Part shown: positions 26,559 to 35,876 of the stretch, one piece after another
Numbering within the stretch: the stretch's first letter is position 1
Layout: every line of letters starts with the position of its first letter
NCBI GenBank assembly: GCA_028724885.1
Contig: JAQYTJ010000021.1
Span: 1 to 64,000, forward strand
Direction: 5' to 3'
Source of the DNA: Bacteroidales bacterium
Lineage (GTDB): Bacteria > Bacteroidota > Bacteroidia > Bacteroidales > UBA932
Length of the DNA: 64,000 nt
Notes under the pieces: model-generated
Database searches by the model: none
What the model saw: the letters and a program-made list of their open reading frames with translations, nothing else
Told to the model about the DNA's origin: nothing
Position numbers and translations under genes: made by a program

Positions 26559-27541
26559 GGCAGCCTCCTGATTACAAAGACGTTCAAAAAAAGCTCAAGC
26601 ATTAGGCATATGAGGGCAGCGACTGCATAGCCCAAGAACAGTTCTTTATACACAGGGAAACTGTCAATCGTGGTGCGAGTCTTCTCCATCTTGCCTATCT
26701 CTGAATATATTGCAGCGAGTTTGGTGTTATCGGTAGCCCTGAAATACCTCCCGCCAGTTTCATTCGCTATATTGGTGAGCAGCTGCTCATCAATTTCCAC
26801 CTTAACTTTCTGAATGTCGACACCCCATGGAGTCATCACAGGATAAGGAGCCTCTCCGTTCGCCCCGACGCCTATGGTATAAACTCTGATGCCATAGGTC
26901 TTCGCAATGTCAGCAGCAGTCTCTGGGGCTATCTCTCCGCTGTTATTCACGCCATCGGTCAGCAAAATTATCACACGGCTTTTTGCGTCAGAGTCTTTCA
27001 GCCTCGCGACAGCCGTCGCAAGGCCGTTACCAATTGCAGTCCCATCCTCGAGAAGATTTGTGCTGACTTCTTTCATCAGATTGATTAGAGTAGCTCTGTC
27101 GGTAGTGAGCGGACACTGGGTGTAGCTTTCGCCTGCGAACACAACTATTCCCATTCGGTCTGAAGGCCTCTGGGCGATGAACTCGATGGCGATATCCTTG
27201 GCGGCGGAAATCCTGTCTGGAGTGAAATCCCTCGCTAGCATACTCGTAGACACATCCATGGTGAGCATTATGTCTATGCCCTCAGACTGCACCTTGTCCA
27301 ATTTCGTGGATGAACGAGGTCGAGCGATAGCGATTATTATCAGAGACAAAGCAGCAATTCTTAAAACGAACGGTAGATGCCTGATTATATTAAGAACTGT
27401 GTTTTTCTCCTGCTTCCATGGAATGGCATTCGAGACTCGTAAATGCGGACTTCGTCCCTTAATCTCCATGTAAACATAATGAACAATCAGCAGGAGAGGA
27501 AGGATAAGCAGCCAGAGCACTGTGGGATATTCAAAGTACAT
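26555..27541 (-). CDS. batA: BatA, membrane-anchored von Willebrand factor A protein
   Basis: Same architecture as BatB: N-terminal membrane helices (about 8-25 and 55-75), VWA domain with MIDAS DVSTS (about 97-101), PLTTD and LLTDGVNN, and a C-terminal membrane helix (about 305-325). 328 residues. Its start overlaps the previous gene by 11 bases. In Bacteroides the Bat proteins form a periplasm-facing complex linked to oxygen and stress tolerance; its biochemical action is unsettled. Confidence 0.92.
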   Translation of the reverse strand: MYFEYPTVLWLLILPLLLIVHYVYMEIKGRSPHLRVSNAIPWKQEKNTVLNIIRHLPFVLRIAALSLIIIAIARPRSSTKLDKVQSEGIDIMLTMDVSTSMLARDFTPDRISAAKDIAIEFIAQRPSDRMGIVVFAGESYTQCPLTTDRATLINLMKEVSTNLLEDGTAIGNGLATAVARLKDSDAKSRVIILLTDGVNNSGEIAPETAADIAKTYGIRVYTIGVGANGEAPYPVMTPWGVDIQKVKVEIDEQLLTNIANETGGRYFRATDNTKLAAIYSEIGKMEKTRTTIDSFPVYKELFLGYAVAALICLMLELFLNVFVIRRLP

Positions 27542-28619
27542 TGTTCACCCCTCCTTTCTCCTTATTCCCGTTCATATTTGCCGCCTTTTCCTCCTTAGCT
27601 TTAGCTTCCTCATCCAGCTGCTCCTGGTAAGTCGTGGTGACGAACCTTACTGCAAGTGGCAATGCCTTTGAATTTTCATCATCAGAGGCCATAGCCTTTG
27701 CGAATTTCACGTAGTCGGCAGTCTCAAAAAGATTTTTCATCTCTGACTGCAAGTCGGCAGGGATGTCGGTAGACTTCAAATCCCGGAACAGTTCGCCAGA
27801 GGTCATCTCCATGGCATCTATGCTGTAGCGAGAGGAAATATATTCACGAAGAGCATCAGTGATGCCCGAATAGAATATTTTCTGCTTTTCAGGCACCCAA
27901 TACTGGTCTCCCCTGTAATGGTCGAGCTTTCTAAGGGCAATCACGTGAGCCGGCTCTTTGATCGCAGGCTTCTCCGACTCTTTCTTCTTCCTAGAAAGGA
28001 GAGCCCATATTAATATTCCGATGATCGCAATGCCCCATATTCCTAAAACATAAGGCAATATCTCGGCAAACGTCAGTGGGTATTTTATCTGTCCCTTTAT
28101 GTCGTGGATTTTATAAGTGGTGGTGTCCACTGGCATTGTCTTCACGTCTATGGTCTGAGGAGCATAAATCAGCGTGTCAATTCTGTCGGAACCTGTAACT
28201 GTCCTCACGACGGAAAGCGGAAGAAGCTCATGTTTTCCCTCATCAAAAGATGTGATTATAATGGACACATCTATGTCGAATGCCTTTTTCTCGTTCTTTC
28301 CACCGTAAACTTTAACTGTGTCGGCCAGCCAAGGACTAAGAACCTCAACGCTGTCCATGAACCCCTTGGATAAATCAGGGAGAGCCAGCTGAGTGCCCTC
28401 AGCAACTTTTTTCATGTGGAAGCCGTACCTAAGCTGATCCGCTATGAGTATGGAATCCCTTTTCTGAAGCTGTTCCAAGAAAGAATCATCCGAGCGAATG
28501 ACCATTCCCTTCGACTTCGGAGCGCCCACCACAGCTTCTGAATCAGGAGCCTGCCCCTGAGCGAAAAGCCCAAAAACAGAAAACAAGATGATGAATATTC
28601 CGACTGCTATTTTCTTCAT
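27531..28619 (-). CDS. Bat-operon membrane protein with a signal peptide and one helix
   Basis: A signal peptide (ending LFAQ, about residue 21), a periplasmic part that probably forms beta-sandwich structure (about 40-180), one membrane helix (about 192-212, ILPYVLGIWGIAIIGILIWALL) and a cytoplasmic helical domain (about 220-340, YWVPEKQKIFYSGITDALREYISSRY). This is the gene usually found between DUF58 and batA in Bacteroidetes and resembles the DUF4381-type proteins of VWA operons. 362 residues. It links the cytosolic MoxR ATPase side to the periplasm by position; function unknown. Confidence 0.8.
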   Translation of the reverse strand: MKKIAVGIFIILFSVFGLFAQGQAPDSEAVVGAPKSKGMVIRSDDSFLEQLQKRDSILIADQLRYGFHMKKVAEGTQLALPDLSKGFMDSVEVLSPWLADTVKVYGGKNEKKAFDIDVSIIITSFDEGKHELLPLSVVRTVTGSDRIDTLIYAPQTIDVKTMPVDTTTYKIHDIKGQIKYPLTFAEILPYVLGIWGIAIIGILIWALLSRKKKESEKPAIKEPAHVIALRKLDHYRGDQYWVPEKQKIFYSGITDALREYISSRYSIDAMEMTSGELFRDLKSTDIPADLQSEMKNLFETADYVKFAKAMASDDENSKALPLAVRFVTTTYQEQLDEEAKAKEEKAANMNGNKEKGGVNNVL

Positions 28620-28621
28620 TT

Positions 28622-29515
28622 CTATCTCCTCCCGAAAAACGTCATCAACCCTTTCACATAGTCCTGATTCGTAGCTATGTCCACGGAGTCTATCTGATAC
28701 TTATTAAACAGCTTCCTCTCTCTTTCATCGACCGTTTGGAACCATTTCGAAAAACCGGCCCTCACCCTCCTGCTAGAAGTGTTCACGAGCGCAGACTCTC
28801 CGGTCTCAGAATCCTTAATATTGACTACGCCCATTGAAGGAATAGTCTGCTCCCTAGGATCATGAACCTTTATGACGGACACATCGTGCCTGTTTCTCGC
28901 AATCTTCAACGCCTCCTCGTAACGAGGAGTTCCGTTCCTGTCCACGTCCAGCATGTCGGAAAGCACGAAAGCCGTACATTTTTTCTTAATTCCATTGGTC
29001 AGGAATCGCAGAGCCTCGCTTATGTCGGTGCCGTCTGACTCTGGTTTCAGTTCGATTATTTCCCTGATTATGTGCAGCAGATGGCTTCGGCCTTTCTTTG
29101 GCGGAATGAATTCCTCAATCTTGTCGCTGAAGAACAATGCGCCCACCTTATCGTTATTGATTATGGCAGAAAAACTTAGTACTGCAGCAATCTCGGCTAT
29201 CAGATCTTTCTTAGTCATCTCGGCAGTCCCGAATAGCCCCGAACGGCTGATGTCGATTAGCAGAACCACGGTCATTTCTCTTTCCTCCTCGTAGACCTTG
29301 ACGTAAGGAGACCTAAGGCGGGCGGTCACGTTCCAATCCATGGAACGAGGATCGTCGCCGTACTGGTACTCGCGAACTTCGCTGAAAGCCATTCCACGAC
29401 CTTTGAAGGCGCTATGATACTCGCCTGCGAAAATCTGGTGCGACAGAGCCCTGGTACGAATCTCTATCTTCCTGACTTTGCGTAAAAGATCATTTGCTGA
29501 GGAATTCTCTGGCAT
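28622..29515 (-). CDS. DUF58 family protein with VWA-like fold
   Basis: Cytoplasmic partner of MoxR ATPases. The DUF58 signature appears at about residues 45-70 (GEYHSAFKGRGMAFSEVREY and GDDPRSMDWNVTAR), followed by a VWA-like domain with DISRS (about 88-92), which preserves the DxSxS of a MIDAS. 297 residues is normal. It starts six bases after moxR. In other species DUF58-MoxR pairs act as chaperone-like modules for metal or cofactor insertion; the client here is presumably the BatA/BatB complex. Confidence 0.9.
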   Translation of the reverse strand: MPENSSANDLLRKVRKIEIRTRALSHQIFAGEYHSAFKGRGMAFSEVREYQYGDDPRSMDWNVTARLRSPYVKVYEEEREMTVVLLIDISRSGLFGTAEMTKKDLIAEIAAVLSFSAIINNDKVGALFFSDKIEEFIPPKKGRSHLLHIIREIIELKPESDGTDISEALRFLTNGIKKKCTAFVLSDMLDVDRNGTPRYEEALKIARNRHDVSVIKVHDPREQTIPSMGVVNIKDSETGESALVNTSSRRVRAGFSKWFQTVDERERKLFNKYQIDSVDIATNQDYVKGLMTFFGRR

Positions 29516-29521
29516 ATTCGT

Positions 29522-30514
29522 TTACGGCACTATCACCGCGTTTATAACTTTTGCTATGATGTCTTCCGTAGTGACATTCTCTGCTTCTGCCTCGTAGGTC
29601 AGGCCAATCCTATGGCGAAGAACCTCGTTGCAGACAGCTCTGACATCTTCCGGAATCACGTAGCCCCTTCTCTTGATGAAGGCATAGGCTTTCGCAGCCT
29701 TAGCCAAAGAAATGCTGGCGCGTGGAGAGCAGCCGAAGGAAATAAGGTCCTTAAGGTCTCGCAGGCCATAATCCTGAGGCATCCTGGTTGCATAAACTAT
29801 GTCGACTATGTACCTTTCTATTTTTTCATCCATATAAACTTCCCTCACTACCTCTCGCGCCCTGATTATGTCTTCCGGTTTCACGACCGGATTCGCATGA
29901 GGGAACGCACCGGAATTATTCATCCTGATTATTTCTTTCTCTTCCTCCTTATTAGGGTAACCGACTACGACCTTCAGCATGAAACGATCGACCTGAGCCT
30001 CCGGCAGTGGGTACGTGCCTTCCTGCTCGATAGGGTTCTGGGTAGCCATAACGAGGAAAGGCTCCGGAAGCTTGAATGTCTGGTCGCCGATGGTAACCTG
30101 CCTCTCCTGCATTGCCTCGAGAAGGGCGCTCTGTACCTTTGCCGGGCTTCTGTTGATTTCGTCTGCCAGCACGAAATTGGCGAAAACCGGTCCCTTATGC
30201 ACCTCAAAGCTTTCATTCTTCTGGGAATATATCATGGTGCCTATCAAATCCGCAGGCAGCAGATCCGGAGTGAACTGAATCCGACTGAACTTAGCATCTA
30301 TGGCCTGAGACAATGTGCTGATCGCCAATGTTTTCGCCAGCCCCGGAACACCTTCAAGCAAAATGTGTCCGTTAGCCAGCAATCCGATCAGCAGATTTTC
30401 CACGAGAGCTTTCTGTCCGACGATAACCTTACCCATTTCCATGGTCAGCATGTCGACGAAAGCGCTCTCCTGCTGAATCCTGTCGTTCAGTTCTTTGATG
30501 TTAACGCTTTCCAT
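29522..30514 (-). CDS. MoxR family AAA+ ATPase
   Basis: First gene of the Bat operon. Walker A GVPGLAKTLA (about 54-63), Walker B VLADEINRSPAK (about 115-126), sensor 1 ATQNP (about 156-160) and the C-terminal lid with GCSPRASISLAKAAKAYA. 330 residues. It is divergent from truA with 46 bases between the starts, so the two promoters share a short region. Likely an unfoldase/chaperone for the VWA proteins encoded downstream. Confidence 0.94.
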   Translation of the reverse strand: MESVNIKELNDRIQQESAFVDMLTMEMGKVIVGQKALVENLLIGLLANGHILLEGVPGLAKTLAISTLSQAIDAKFSRIQFTPDLLPADLIGTMIYSQKNESFEVHKGPVFANFVLADEINRSPAKVQSALLEAMQERQVTIGDQTFKLPEPFLVMATQNPIEQEGTYPLPEAQVDRFMLKVVVGYPNKEEEKEIIRMNNSGAFPHANPVVKPEDIIRAREVVREVYMDEKIERYIVDIVYATRMPQDYGLRDLKDLISFGCSPRASISLAKAAKAYAFIKRRGYVIPEDVRAVCNEVLRHRIGLTYEAEAENVTTEDIIAKVINAVIVP

Positions 30515-30530
30515 ATATCATAAATTTTAA

Positions 30531-30538
30531 TATTTTTG
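30531..30538 (+). promoter_or_regulatory. -7 element of truA
   Basis: TATTTTTG fits TAnnTTTG and ends 22 bases before the truA start. Confidence 0.55.
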
Positions 30539-30560
30539 CAACTGCATAATCTTCATTTCA

Positions 30561-31331
30561 ATGCGATACAAGGTCATTCTATCTTACGATGGCTCTTCCT
30601 TCTCCGGCTGGCAGGCTCAGCCAGGTACGCCAACCATTCAAGAGTGCCTGCAAAAATCCTTATCGACACTCTTGAACGAAAGCATAATCGTCACCGGAGC
30701 TGGCAGGACTGACGCGAAGGTGAACGCAATCATTTACGTGGCTCATTTCGACAGCCTTTCCGACAACCTTGACGCAAATCTCCTAGCCTACAAATTAAAT
30801 GCCATATTACCGCAAGAAATCAAGGTTCACGGCGTCTCAGAGGCCGATTCCGGATTCCATGCAAGGTTTGACGCTGTGGAACGGGAATACAAATATTTCC
30901 TGCATAGAAAGAAAGATCCCTTCATTAGAAAGTATTCATGGTTCTGCGGCTATGGGCTGGATGTCGGAAAGATGAATGAGGCCGCCTCGAAGCTTCTCGG
31001 CAAGCACGATTTCAAATGCTTTCAGAAGATAGGCTCGGACAACAAAACCTCTATATGTACGGTGACGAAGGCAAAATGGGAAAGCTATTCTCCAAGCCAT
31101 GTCAGGATAATGGGCTACCCTGCCGAGGATGGTGACTACCTTATGTTCACGATCAAGGCCGACCGGTTCTTAAGGAATATGGTGAGGGCCGTGGTCGGGA
31201 CGCTAATTGACGTAGGCCGCGGCAAACAGGACGCACAATGGATTGACGAGCTTCTACAAGGCGGAACTCGTTCCGATGCAGGCGAATCCGTCCCCGGCCA
31301 CGCTCTTTTTCTATGCAGAATAAAATATTAA
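30561..31331 (+). CDS. truA: tRNA pseudouridine(38-40) synthase TruA
   Basis: Makes pseudouridine in the anticodon stem-loop of many tRNAs. The family start YDGSSFSGWQAQP (about 7-19), the catalytic aspartate in GAGRTDAK (about 47-54), the FHARFDAVEREYKYFL motif (about 95-110), DFKCFQK and the C-terminal RADRFLRNMVRAVVGT-like segment are present. 256 residues. One oddity: the motif after the catalytic aspartate, usually GVHA, reads KVNA. A promoter lies just upstream; the neighbouring ExbB gene has its own promoter. Confidence 0.93.
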   Translation: MRYKVILSYDGSSFSGWQAQPGTPTIQECLQKSLSTLLNESIIVTGAGRTDAKVNAIIYVAHFDSLSDNLDANLLAYKLNAILPQEIKVHGVSEADSGFHARFDAVEREYKYFLHRKKDPFIRKYSWFCGYGLDVGKMNEAASKLLGKHDFKCFQKIGSDNKTSICTVTKAKWESYSPSHVRIMGYPAEDGDYLMFTIKADRFLRNMVRAVVGTLIDVGRGKQDAQWIDELLQGGTRSDAGESVPGHALFLCRIKY

Positions 31332-31342
31332 TAAAAATTTCG

Positions 31343-31350
31343 TATTTTTG
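31343..31350 (+). promoter_or_regulatory. -7 element of the exbB-exbD-tonB operon
   Basis: TATTTTTG fits TAnnTTTG, 68 bases before the exbB start. It lies just after the truA stop. Confidence 0.55.
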
Positions 31351-31418
31351 CACCGTTTCGGCGTGAAATATGCACGACTGCGCCGTGGATTAGAAATTAA
31401 AAAACGTACGTAATAATT

Positions 31419-32183
31419 ATGTTGTTCCAATTACTACAGGCCACCGGCCTGGATATGGCCGCAGCCGATGCCGCCGATTCTCTTTCCAATGCGGTAGCCC
31501 CCGCGGTCGGGGCAGCTTCAGAAGTTGTTCCTCAGCAAGTTGAGCAATCATTTTCTTTGATTCAGATGGCGGCCAAAGGAGGTTGGCTGATGCTGGTTCT
31601 CCTAGCTCTCTCAATCATAGCCATCTACATATTCGGCAAGAAATGGTGGCTTTTGCACAAAGCGACGCAAATAGACAAGAACTTCATGAGGGACATAAGG
31701 GATTATATTCATGAAGGTAAAATCAAGTCAGCCATTTCCCTTTGTGACAAATTCGATTCACCAGTCGCACGCTTAATCGAAAAGGGTATAGAAAGGCTCG
31801 GAAGGCCGCTTTCAGACATTCAGACGGCCGTCGAGAACACCGGAAACGTGGAGATAGCAAGGCTTGAGAAGGGACTGCCTACCCTCGCCACCATAGCGGG
31901 AGGTTCTCCTATGATAGGATTCCTCGGCACCGTGCTAGGAATGGTTCAGGCTTTCTTTAATATGTCCAATGCTGGCAACAACGTTGACATCTCTCTGCTT
32001 TCCAGTGGCATTTACACCGCTATGATCACGACCGTGGGCGGCCTTATCGTCGGCATCCTGGCTTATTTCGGATACAACTACCTGACTGCCAGGATTTCGG
32101 ACGTGATGCTTAAGATGGAAAGCGCTACGATTGATTTCATGGATCTTCTGCATGAGCCAGCAGACAACGAGGAGGAGAAGTAG
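31419..32183 (+). CDS. exbB: MotA/TolQ/ExbB proton channel family protein
   Basis: Inner-membrane proton channel subunit that energises TonB. A poorly conserved N-terminal extension (about 1-45) precedes helix 1 (about 55-72), a cytoplasmic loop (about 75-145) and the conserved helices 2 and 3 (about 150-215, with IAGGSPMIGFLGTVLGMVQAF and AMITTVGGLIVGILAYFGYN). 254 residues. It is followed by exbD after two bases and then tonB, the usual order. It is the plausible energy source for the SusC transporter in this window, though the genome will have others. Confidence 0.9.
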   Translation: MLFQLLQATGLDMAAADAADSLSNAVAPAVGAASEVVPQQVEQSFSLIQMAAKGGWLMLVLLALSIIAIYIFGKKWWLLHKATQIDKNFMRDIRDYIHEGKIKSAISLCDKFDSPVARLIEKGIERLGRPLSDIQTAVENTGNVEIARLEKGLPTLATIAGGSPMIGFLGTVLGMVQAFFNMSNAGNNVDISLLSSGIYTAMITTVGGLIVGILAYFGYNYLTARISDVMLKMESATIDFMDLLHEPADNEEEK

Positions 32184-32185
32184 AA

Positions 32186-32593
32186 ATGTTCAAAAGATCC
32201 ACAAAGGTGCTGGCAGACACGGCGATGTCTTCGATGACTGACCTCGTGTTCCTGCTGCTCATCTTTTTCCTGATCACCTCCACGCTCGTAAATCCGAATG
32301 CGATAAAGCTGCTGTTGCCAAAGAGCACAGGACAAGTTTCCGCAAAGCCGGCCATGACCGTGTCCATTAAAGATTGGGGGAACGACACCTACACATACCA
32401 CCTTAACGGCAACGAGACTCCGACCCCGTTTGTCGACCTTGAAGACGGCATCGTCTCCATGCTTCAGGACCAGGATGACCCGACTTTCTCGATTTACGCC
32501 GATGAAAGCGTTCCCATCAAAGAAGTTGTCGCGGTGATGAATATTGCTAAACGGAACCATTACAAAGTAATACTGGCCACGCAGCCGGAATGA
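32186..32593 (+). CDS. exbD: ExbD/TolR family biopolymer transport protein
   Basis: Partner of ExbB. One N-terminal membrane helix (about 13-33) with the key aspartate in MTDLVFLLLIFFLITS (near residue 18) that takes part in proton transfer, then a small periplasmic domain. 135 residues. Its stop overlaps the tonB start by four bases. Confidence 0.92.
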   Translation: MFKRSTKVLADTAMSSMTDLVFLLLIFFLITSTLVNPNAIKLLLPKSTGQVSAKPAMTVSIKDWGNDTYTYHLNGNETPTPFVDLEDGIVSMLQDQDDPTFSIYADESVPIKEVVAVMNIAKRNHYKVILATQPE

Positions 32594-33360
32594 TGAAACC
32601 TTACCTTAGAGAAAGAGAAAAAGAGTCGAAGGTCTCGACCGTGACGGGGATAGTGCTCACTATCGCCGTTCACGTCTTGGCTTGCATGCTCTTCGTGTTC
32701 TCTGGGCTTAAATACATATACCCTCCGCCACAGGAGCAGACTTTCGTAATAGATTTCGAAGAGGAAGAACAGCCTGTCAAGCGTCAGACTTTAGGAAGAC
32801 AGCCTCAGGCTGAAGAAGTCGACCGCACAAAACCGATAGAACTTATTCAGAGAAGCGAGTCTCCGACAGTCTCGCAAAAAGAAAACAAGACGGCCATCGC
32901 TAAACCCGACGAGCATGGTGACGTAGAAGTACCTGCACCTAAGGAAGAAATAAACCAGAATGCGCTATTTCCAGGCATGAGCAAGAAGGATTCGTCCCTC
33001 GCCCATCACGGAGCAGAAAAGAGCAGCGACGCTTATAAAGCCGGCCACCCGAAGGGCAACACAGCTGTTGGGAAAGCCGAAGGCGCTCCAAATGCCCATC
33101 TGAAAGGGCGTTCCACTCTCGGAGCACTTCCAAAGCCAACATATTCAGTTCAAAACGAAGGAATCGTAGTTGTAGACATTTGGGTGGACAACTATGGAAA
33201 CGTACAAAAAGCTATAGCTGGCGGGCAAGGGACTACCGTTACCGATAAGTCTCTATGGGCAGCTGCGAGAGCCGCTGCCATGAAAGCGCATTTTAATCAG
33301 AGCATGGATGCACCAGCCTTACAGCAAGGAACTATAACATATATTTTTAAACTCAAGTAA
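32590..33360 (+). CDS. TonB-like energy transducer
   Basis: One N-terminal membrane helix (about 17-37), a proline/glutamate/lysine-rich periplasm-spanning stretch (about 45-165) and a TonB-type C-terminal domain (about 180-256, GIVVVDIWVDNYGNVQKA). The YP motif before the C-terminal domain is replaced by PKPTYSVQNEG. 256 residues; could be called TonB or TolA-like, the operon with ExbB/ExbD supports TonB. No gene follows for 52 bases and no terminator is evident. Confidence 0.85.
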   Translation: MMKPYLREREKESKVSTVTGIVLTIAVHVLACMLFVFSGLKYIYPPPQEQTFVIDFEEEEQPVKRQTLGRQPQAEEVDRTKPIELIQRSESPTVSQKENKTAIAKPDEHGDVEVPAPKEEINQNALFPGMSKKDSSLAHHGAEKSSDAYKAGHPKGNTAVGKAEGAPNAHLKGRSTLGALPKPTYSVQNEGIVVVDIWVDNYGNVQKAIAGGQGTTVTDKSLWAAARAAAMKAHFNQSMDAPALQQGTITYIFKLK

Positions 33361-33412
33361 TTATCATTTATTTATTCACACTTGGCGTGAGCCAAATCCA
33401 TTCACAAACATC

Positions 33413-34951
33413 ATGGAAGAAATCATTAATGAAAACAACAAAAGCCAGGAGCGTAGGGATTATGCGTCTGGCGAGCAGGCCCAGGCGGGCTATTCTTCAG
33501 AAGGAAGAAAACTAAGGCATAGAAGAAAAGTAACTGCCGAGAAAGTCTCGGATCAAGCTATGGAATCTTCACGCGAGTCACATGGAAATTACGGCGAAAG
33601 GCGTCCTGCCTACGGGGAAAGACGCTCAAGCTACGGAGAAAGACGTTCAAGCTACGGGGAAAGACGCTCCAACTATGGAGATGACCACTCTGGCTATCAC
33701 AGCAGCCGTCCCAGCTACAATAGAGACGACCACTATGGTCAGCACAGGAGCTATGGAAACAACCGCAGTTATGGCGACCAATCTGCACCTCGCAGAAGCT
33801 ACGGCCCTAGACAAGATGACGGTTACGAAGGAGGAAGCCAAAGGTATGGGAATCGTCCTAGCTACTCTTCGAATCGTCCTAGCTACTCTTCGAACCGCCC
33901 TAGCTATGGTCAGAGGCGCAGCTACGGAGATAATTCTCGCAGCTACGAAGACAACGGCTACTCAAGAAGGCCATCAGCTGATGGCGAGAACGGAGAGAGA
34001 AGGCAATATGTCAGGAAGCCATATTCCCAGAACAGGGGCTACGGCTCCAGCTGGTCTGGGAACCGATACCAGAGATCAGGAAGGCCAGCCGGAAGAAGGC
34101 CGGGCAGCCGAAATGAGGCTTACTTCACGGCTACCGATGAGGCTGGCATCAATCAGATGCTCTCTACTAAGCCTCAGATTTCCGAGAATGCTGAATTATC
34201 AGATAACGACATAGTAAAGACTCCTATCAAAGAGGAAATCCGTCTGAACAAGTACATAGCGAATTCAGGAATATGCTCTCGTAGAGAGGCTGATAACTTC
34301 ATTCAGGCAGGCGTAGTAACAGTCAACGGAGAAGTCGTCACTGAGCTTGGAACGAAGGTCAACGTACTGAAAGACGAGATTAAATTCAACGGCGAGCCGC
34401 TGAAAGGCGAACCGAAAGTCTATATCGTGATGAACAAGCCGAAAGGCTTTGTTACAAGCGCAAGCGATCCTCACGCAGAAAAGACAGTCATTGACCTGCT
34501 GAGAGGTTGCAAGACTCGCGTGTTCCCAGTAGGGCGCCTAGATAAAAACACAACTGGCGTGCTGATGTTCACCAACGACGGAGAAATAGCCGAACAGCTT
34601 ACTCATCCGCAGTACAATAAGAAGAAGATTTATCAGGTCATCCTTGACAAGCCTCTCGAAGATGCCGACAAGGACAAAATATTAGGCGAAGGCGTAGACT
34701 TAAGCGATGGCAACGTAAAGGCAGATGAGCTTGAATATATCGATGCAGATGACCACAGAAGGCTCGGAATAGAAATCCACTCCGGAAAGAACCGCATCGT
34801 CCGCAGAATATTCGAAACTCTCGGCTACGAAGTTAAAGCTCTGGACAGGGTCTATTTCGCAGGCTTAACGAAGAAAGGCTTGAAGAAAGGCGAGTGGAGA
34901 TACCTTAGCGAGGGCGAAGTGAACATATTGAAGATGGGCGCTTATGTCTAA
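33413..34951 (+). CDS. RluB/RsuA-family pseudouridine synthase with a long disordered N-terminus
   Basis: The C-terminal part (about 275-512) is a complete large-subunit-type synthase: S4 RNA-binding domain (RLNKYIANSGICSRREADNFI, about 280-300), catalytic GRLDKNTTGVL (near 385) and the KNRIVRRIFETLGYEV motif. It modifies 23S rRNA near the peptidyl-transferase centre in the RluB family. The first 240 residues are low-complexity, rich in S, Y, G and R with repeats such as SYGERRS and SYSSNRP. Such extensions are known in Bacteroidetes RluB, but this one is long. Its stop overlaps the era start. Confidence 0.92.
   Translation: MEEIINENNKSQERRDYASGEQAQAGYSSEGRKLRHRRKVTAEKVSDQAMESSRESHGNYGERRPAYGERRSSYGERRSSYGERRSNYGDDHSGYHSSRPSYNRDDHYGQHRSYGNNRSYGDQSAPRRSYGPRQDDGYEGGSQRYGNRPSYSSNRPSYSSNRPSYGQRRSYGDNSRSYEDNGYSRRPSADGENGERRQYVRKPYSQNRGYGSSWSGNRYQRSGRPAGRRPGSRNEAYFTATDEAGINQMLSTKPQISENAELSDNDIVKTPIKEEIRLNKYIANSGICSRREADNFIQAGVVTVNGEVVTELGTKVNVLKDEIKFNGEPLKGEPKVYIVMNKPKGFVTSASDPHAEKTVIDLLRGCKTRVFPVGRLDKNTTGVLMFTNDGEIAEQLTHPQYNKKKIYQVILDKPLEDADKDKILGEGVDLSDGNVKADELEYIDADDHRRLGIEIHSGKNRIVRRIFETLGYEVKALDRVYFAGLTKKGLKKGEWRYLSEGEVNILKMGAYV
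33590..33920 (+). repeat. Tyrosine/arginine/serine-rich codon repeats in rluB
   Basis: Imperfect 21-bp units encoding SYGERRS (about 33,600-33,680) and 18-24-bp units encoding RPSYSSN (about 33,850-33,905). All keep the frame. Confidence 0.8.
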
Positions 34952-35834
34952 CGAGCAGCATCGGGCTGGTTTCGTAAACATCATCGGTAACCCAAACGTT
35001 GGCAAATCCACGCTGATGAATGCTCTCGTTGGCGAGAAATTGTCCATTGTCACGTCCAAGGCCCAAACCACAAGGCACAGGATAATGGGCATCGTGAACA
35101 CCGACGACTACCAGATAGTGTATTCAGACACTCCTGGCATGTTGAAGCCTGCCTACAGGCTCCAGAGAGACATGATGTCTTTCGTGGACACAGCGATCGG
35201 GGACGCTGACATAATACTTTACGTAACCGATGTCGTAGAGAAACCGGAAAAAAACAAAGAATACATAGAGAAGCTCCTGAAACTTGAATGCCCCATCGTC
35301 GTGGCAATCAACAAGATCGACCTGAGCGATCAGCAGAAAGTGATGGAGCTGATCTCTTTTTGGCAGAAAACTCTGCCGTCGGCACTGGTGATTCCAATCT
35401 CCGCAAAGGAGAAATTCAACTTGGACAGCGTGCTGAACGCAGTCGTCAGCCAACTTCCTGTAGCTCCACCTTGGTTCGACAAGGATCAGTTCACCGATAA
35501 GAATATGAGATTTTTCGCTTCCGAGATACTCAGGGAGCGTATTCTCGAGAATTATAAGGAAGAGATCCCTTACAGCTGCCAGGTAGAGATAGAAGCCTTC
35601 AATGAAGGAGATGAACGCTATGACATCAGCGCAGTGATTTACGTCCTGAGAGATTCCCAGAAAGGAATAATCATAGGTAAGGGCGGCTCTGCCTTAAAAA
35701 AAACTGCGACAGAAGCAAGGCACGAGATGGAAGATTTTTTTCAAAAAAAAGTTTATCTTACTGTGTTCGTAAAAGTTGATCCGGATTGGAGGGAAGATAA
35801 GAAAGAGCTGAGGAAATTCGGTTACGAGGAATAA
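34944..35834 (+). CDS. era: GTPase Era
   Basis: Essential GTPase that binds the 3' end of 16S rRNA and helps 30S assembly. G1 GNPNVGKST (about 13-21), G3 DTPG (about 59-62), G4 NKID (about 121-124) and the KH domain (about 225-290, with GIIIGKGGSALKKTATEARHEME). 296 residues is normal. The start overlaps the rluB stop by eight bases, so the two ribosome-biogenesis genes are translationally coupled. Confidence 0.95.
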   Translation: MSNEQHRAGFVNIIGNPNVGKSTLMNALVGEKLSIVTSKAQTTRHRIMGIVNTDDYQIVYSDTPGMLKPAYRLQRDMMSFVDTAIGDADIILYVTDVVEKPEKNKEYIEKLLKLECPIVVAINKIDLSDQQKVMELISFWQKTLPSALVIPISAKEKFNLDSVLNAVVSQLPVAPPWFDKDQFTDKNMRFFASEILRERILENYKEEIPYSCQVEIEAFNEGDERYDISAVIYVLRDSQKGIIIGKGGSALKKTATEARHEMEDFFQKKVYLTVFVKVDPDWREDKKELRKFGYEE

Positions 35835-35876
35835 GTTATATTAATATATCATATTTAAAAATAGAGGTTTAGGAAT

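Noticed and set aside
29612..30523. Open frame of 303 codons opposite moxR
   Set aside because: The minus strand carries a complete MoxR ATPase with Walker motifs; the plus-strand frame is its mirror.
33582..34214. 210-codon frame rich in T, A and M overlapping rluB
   Set aside because: It is the frame-shifted reading of the SYGERR-type codon repeats of rluB.
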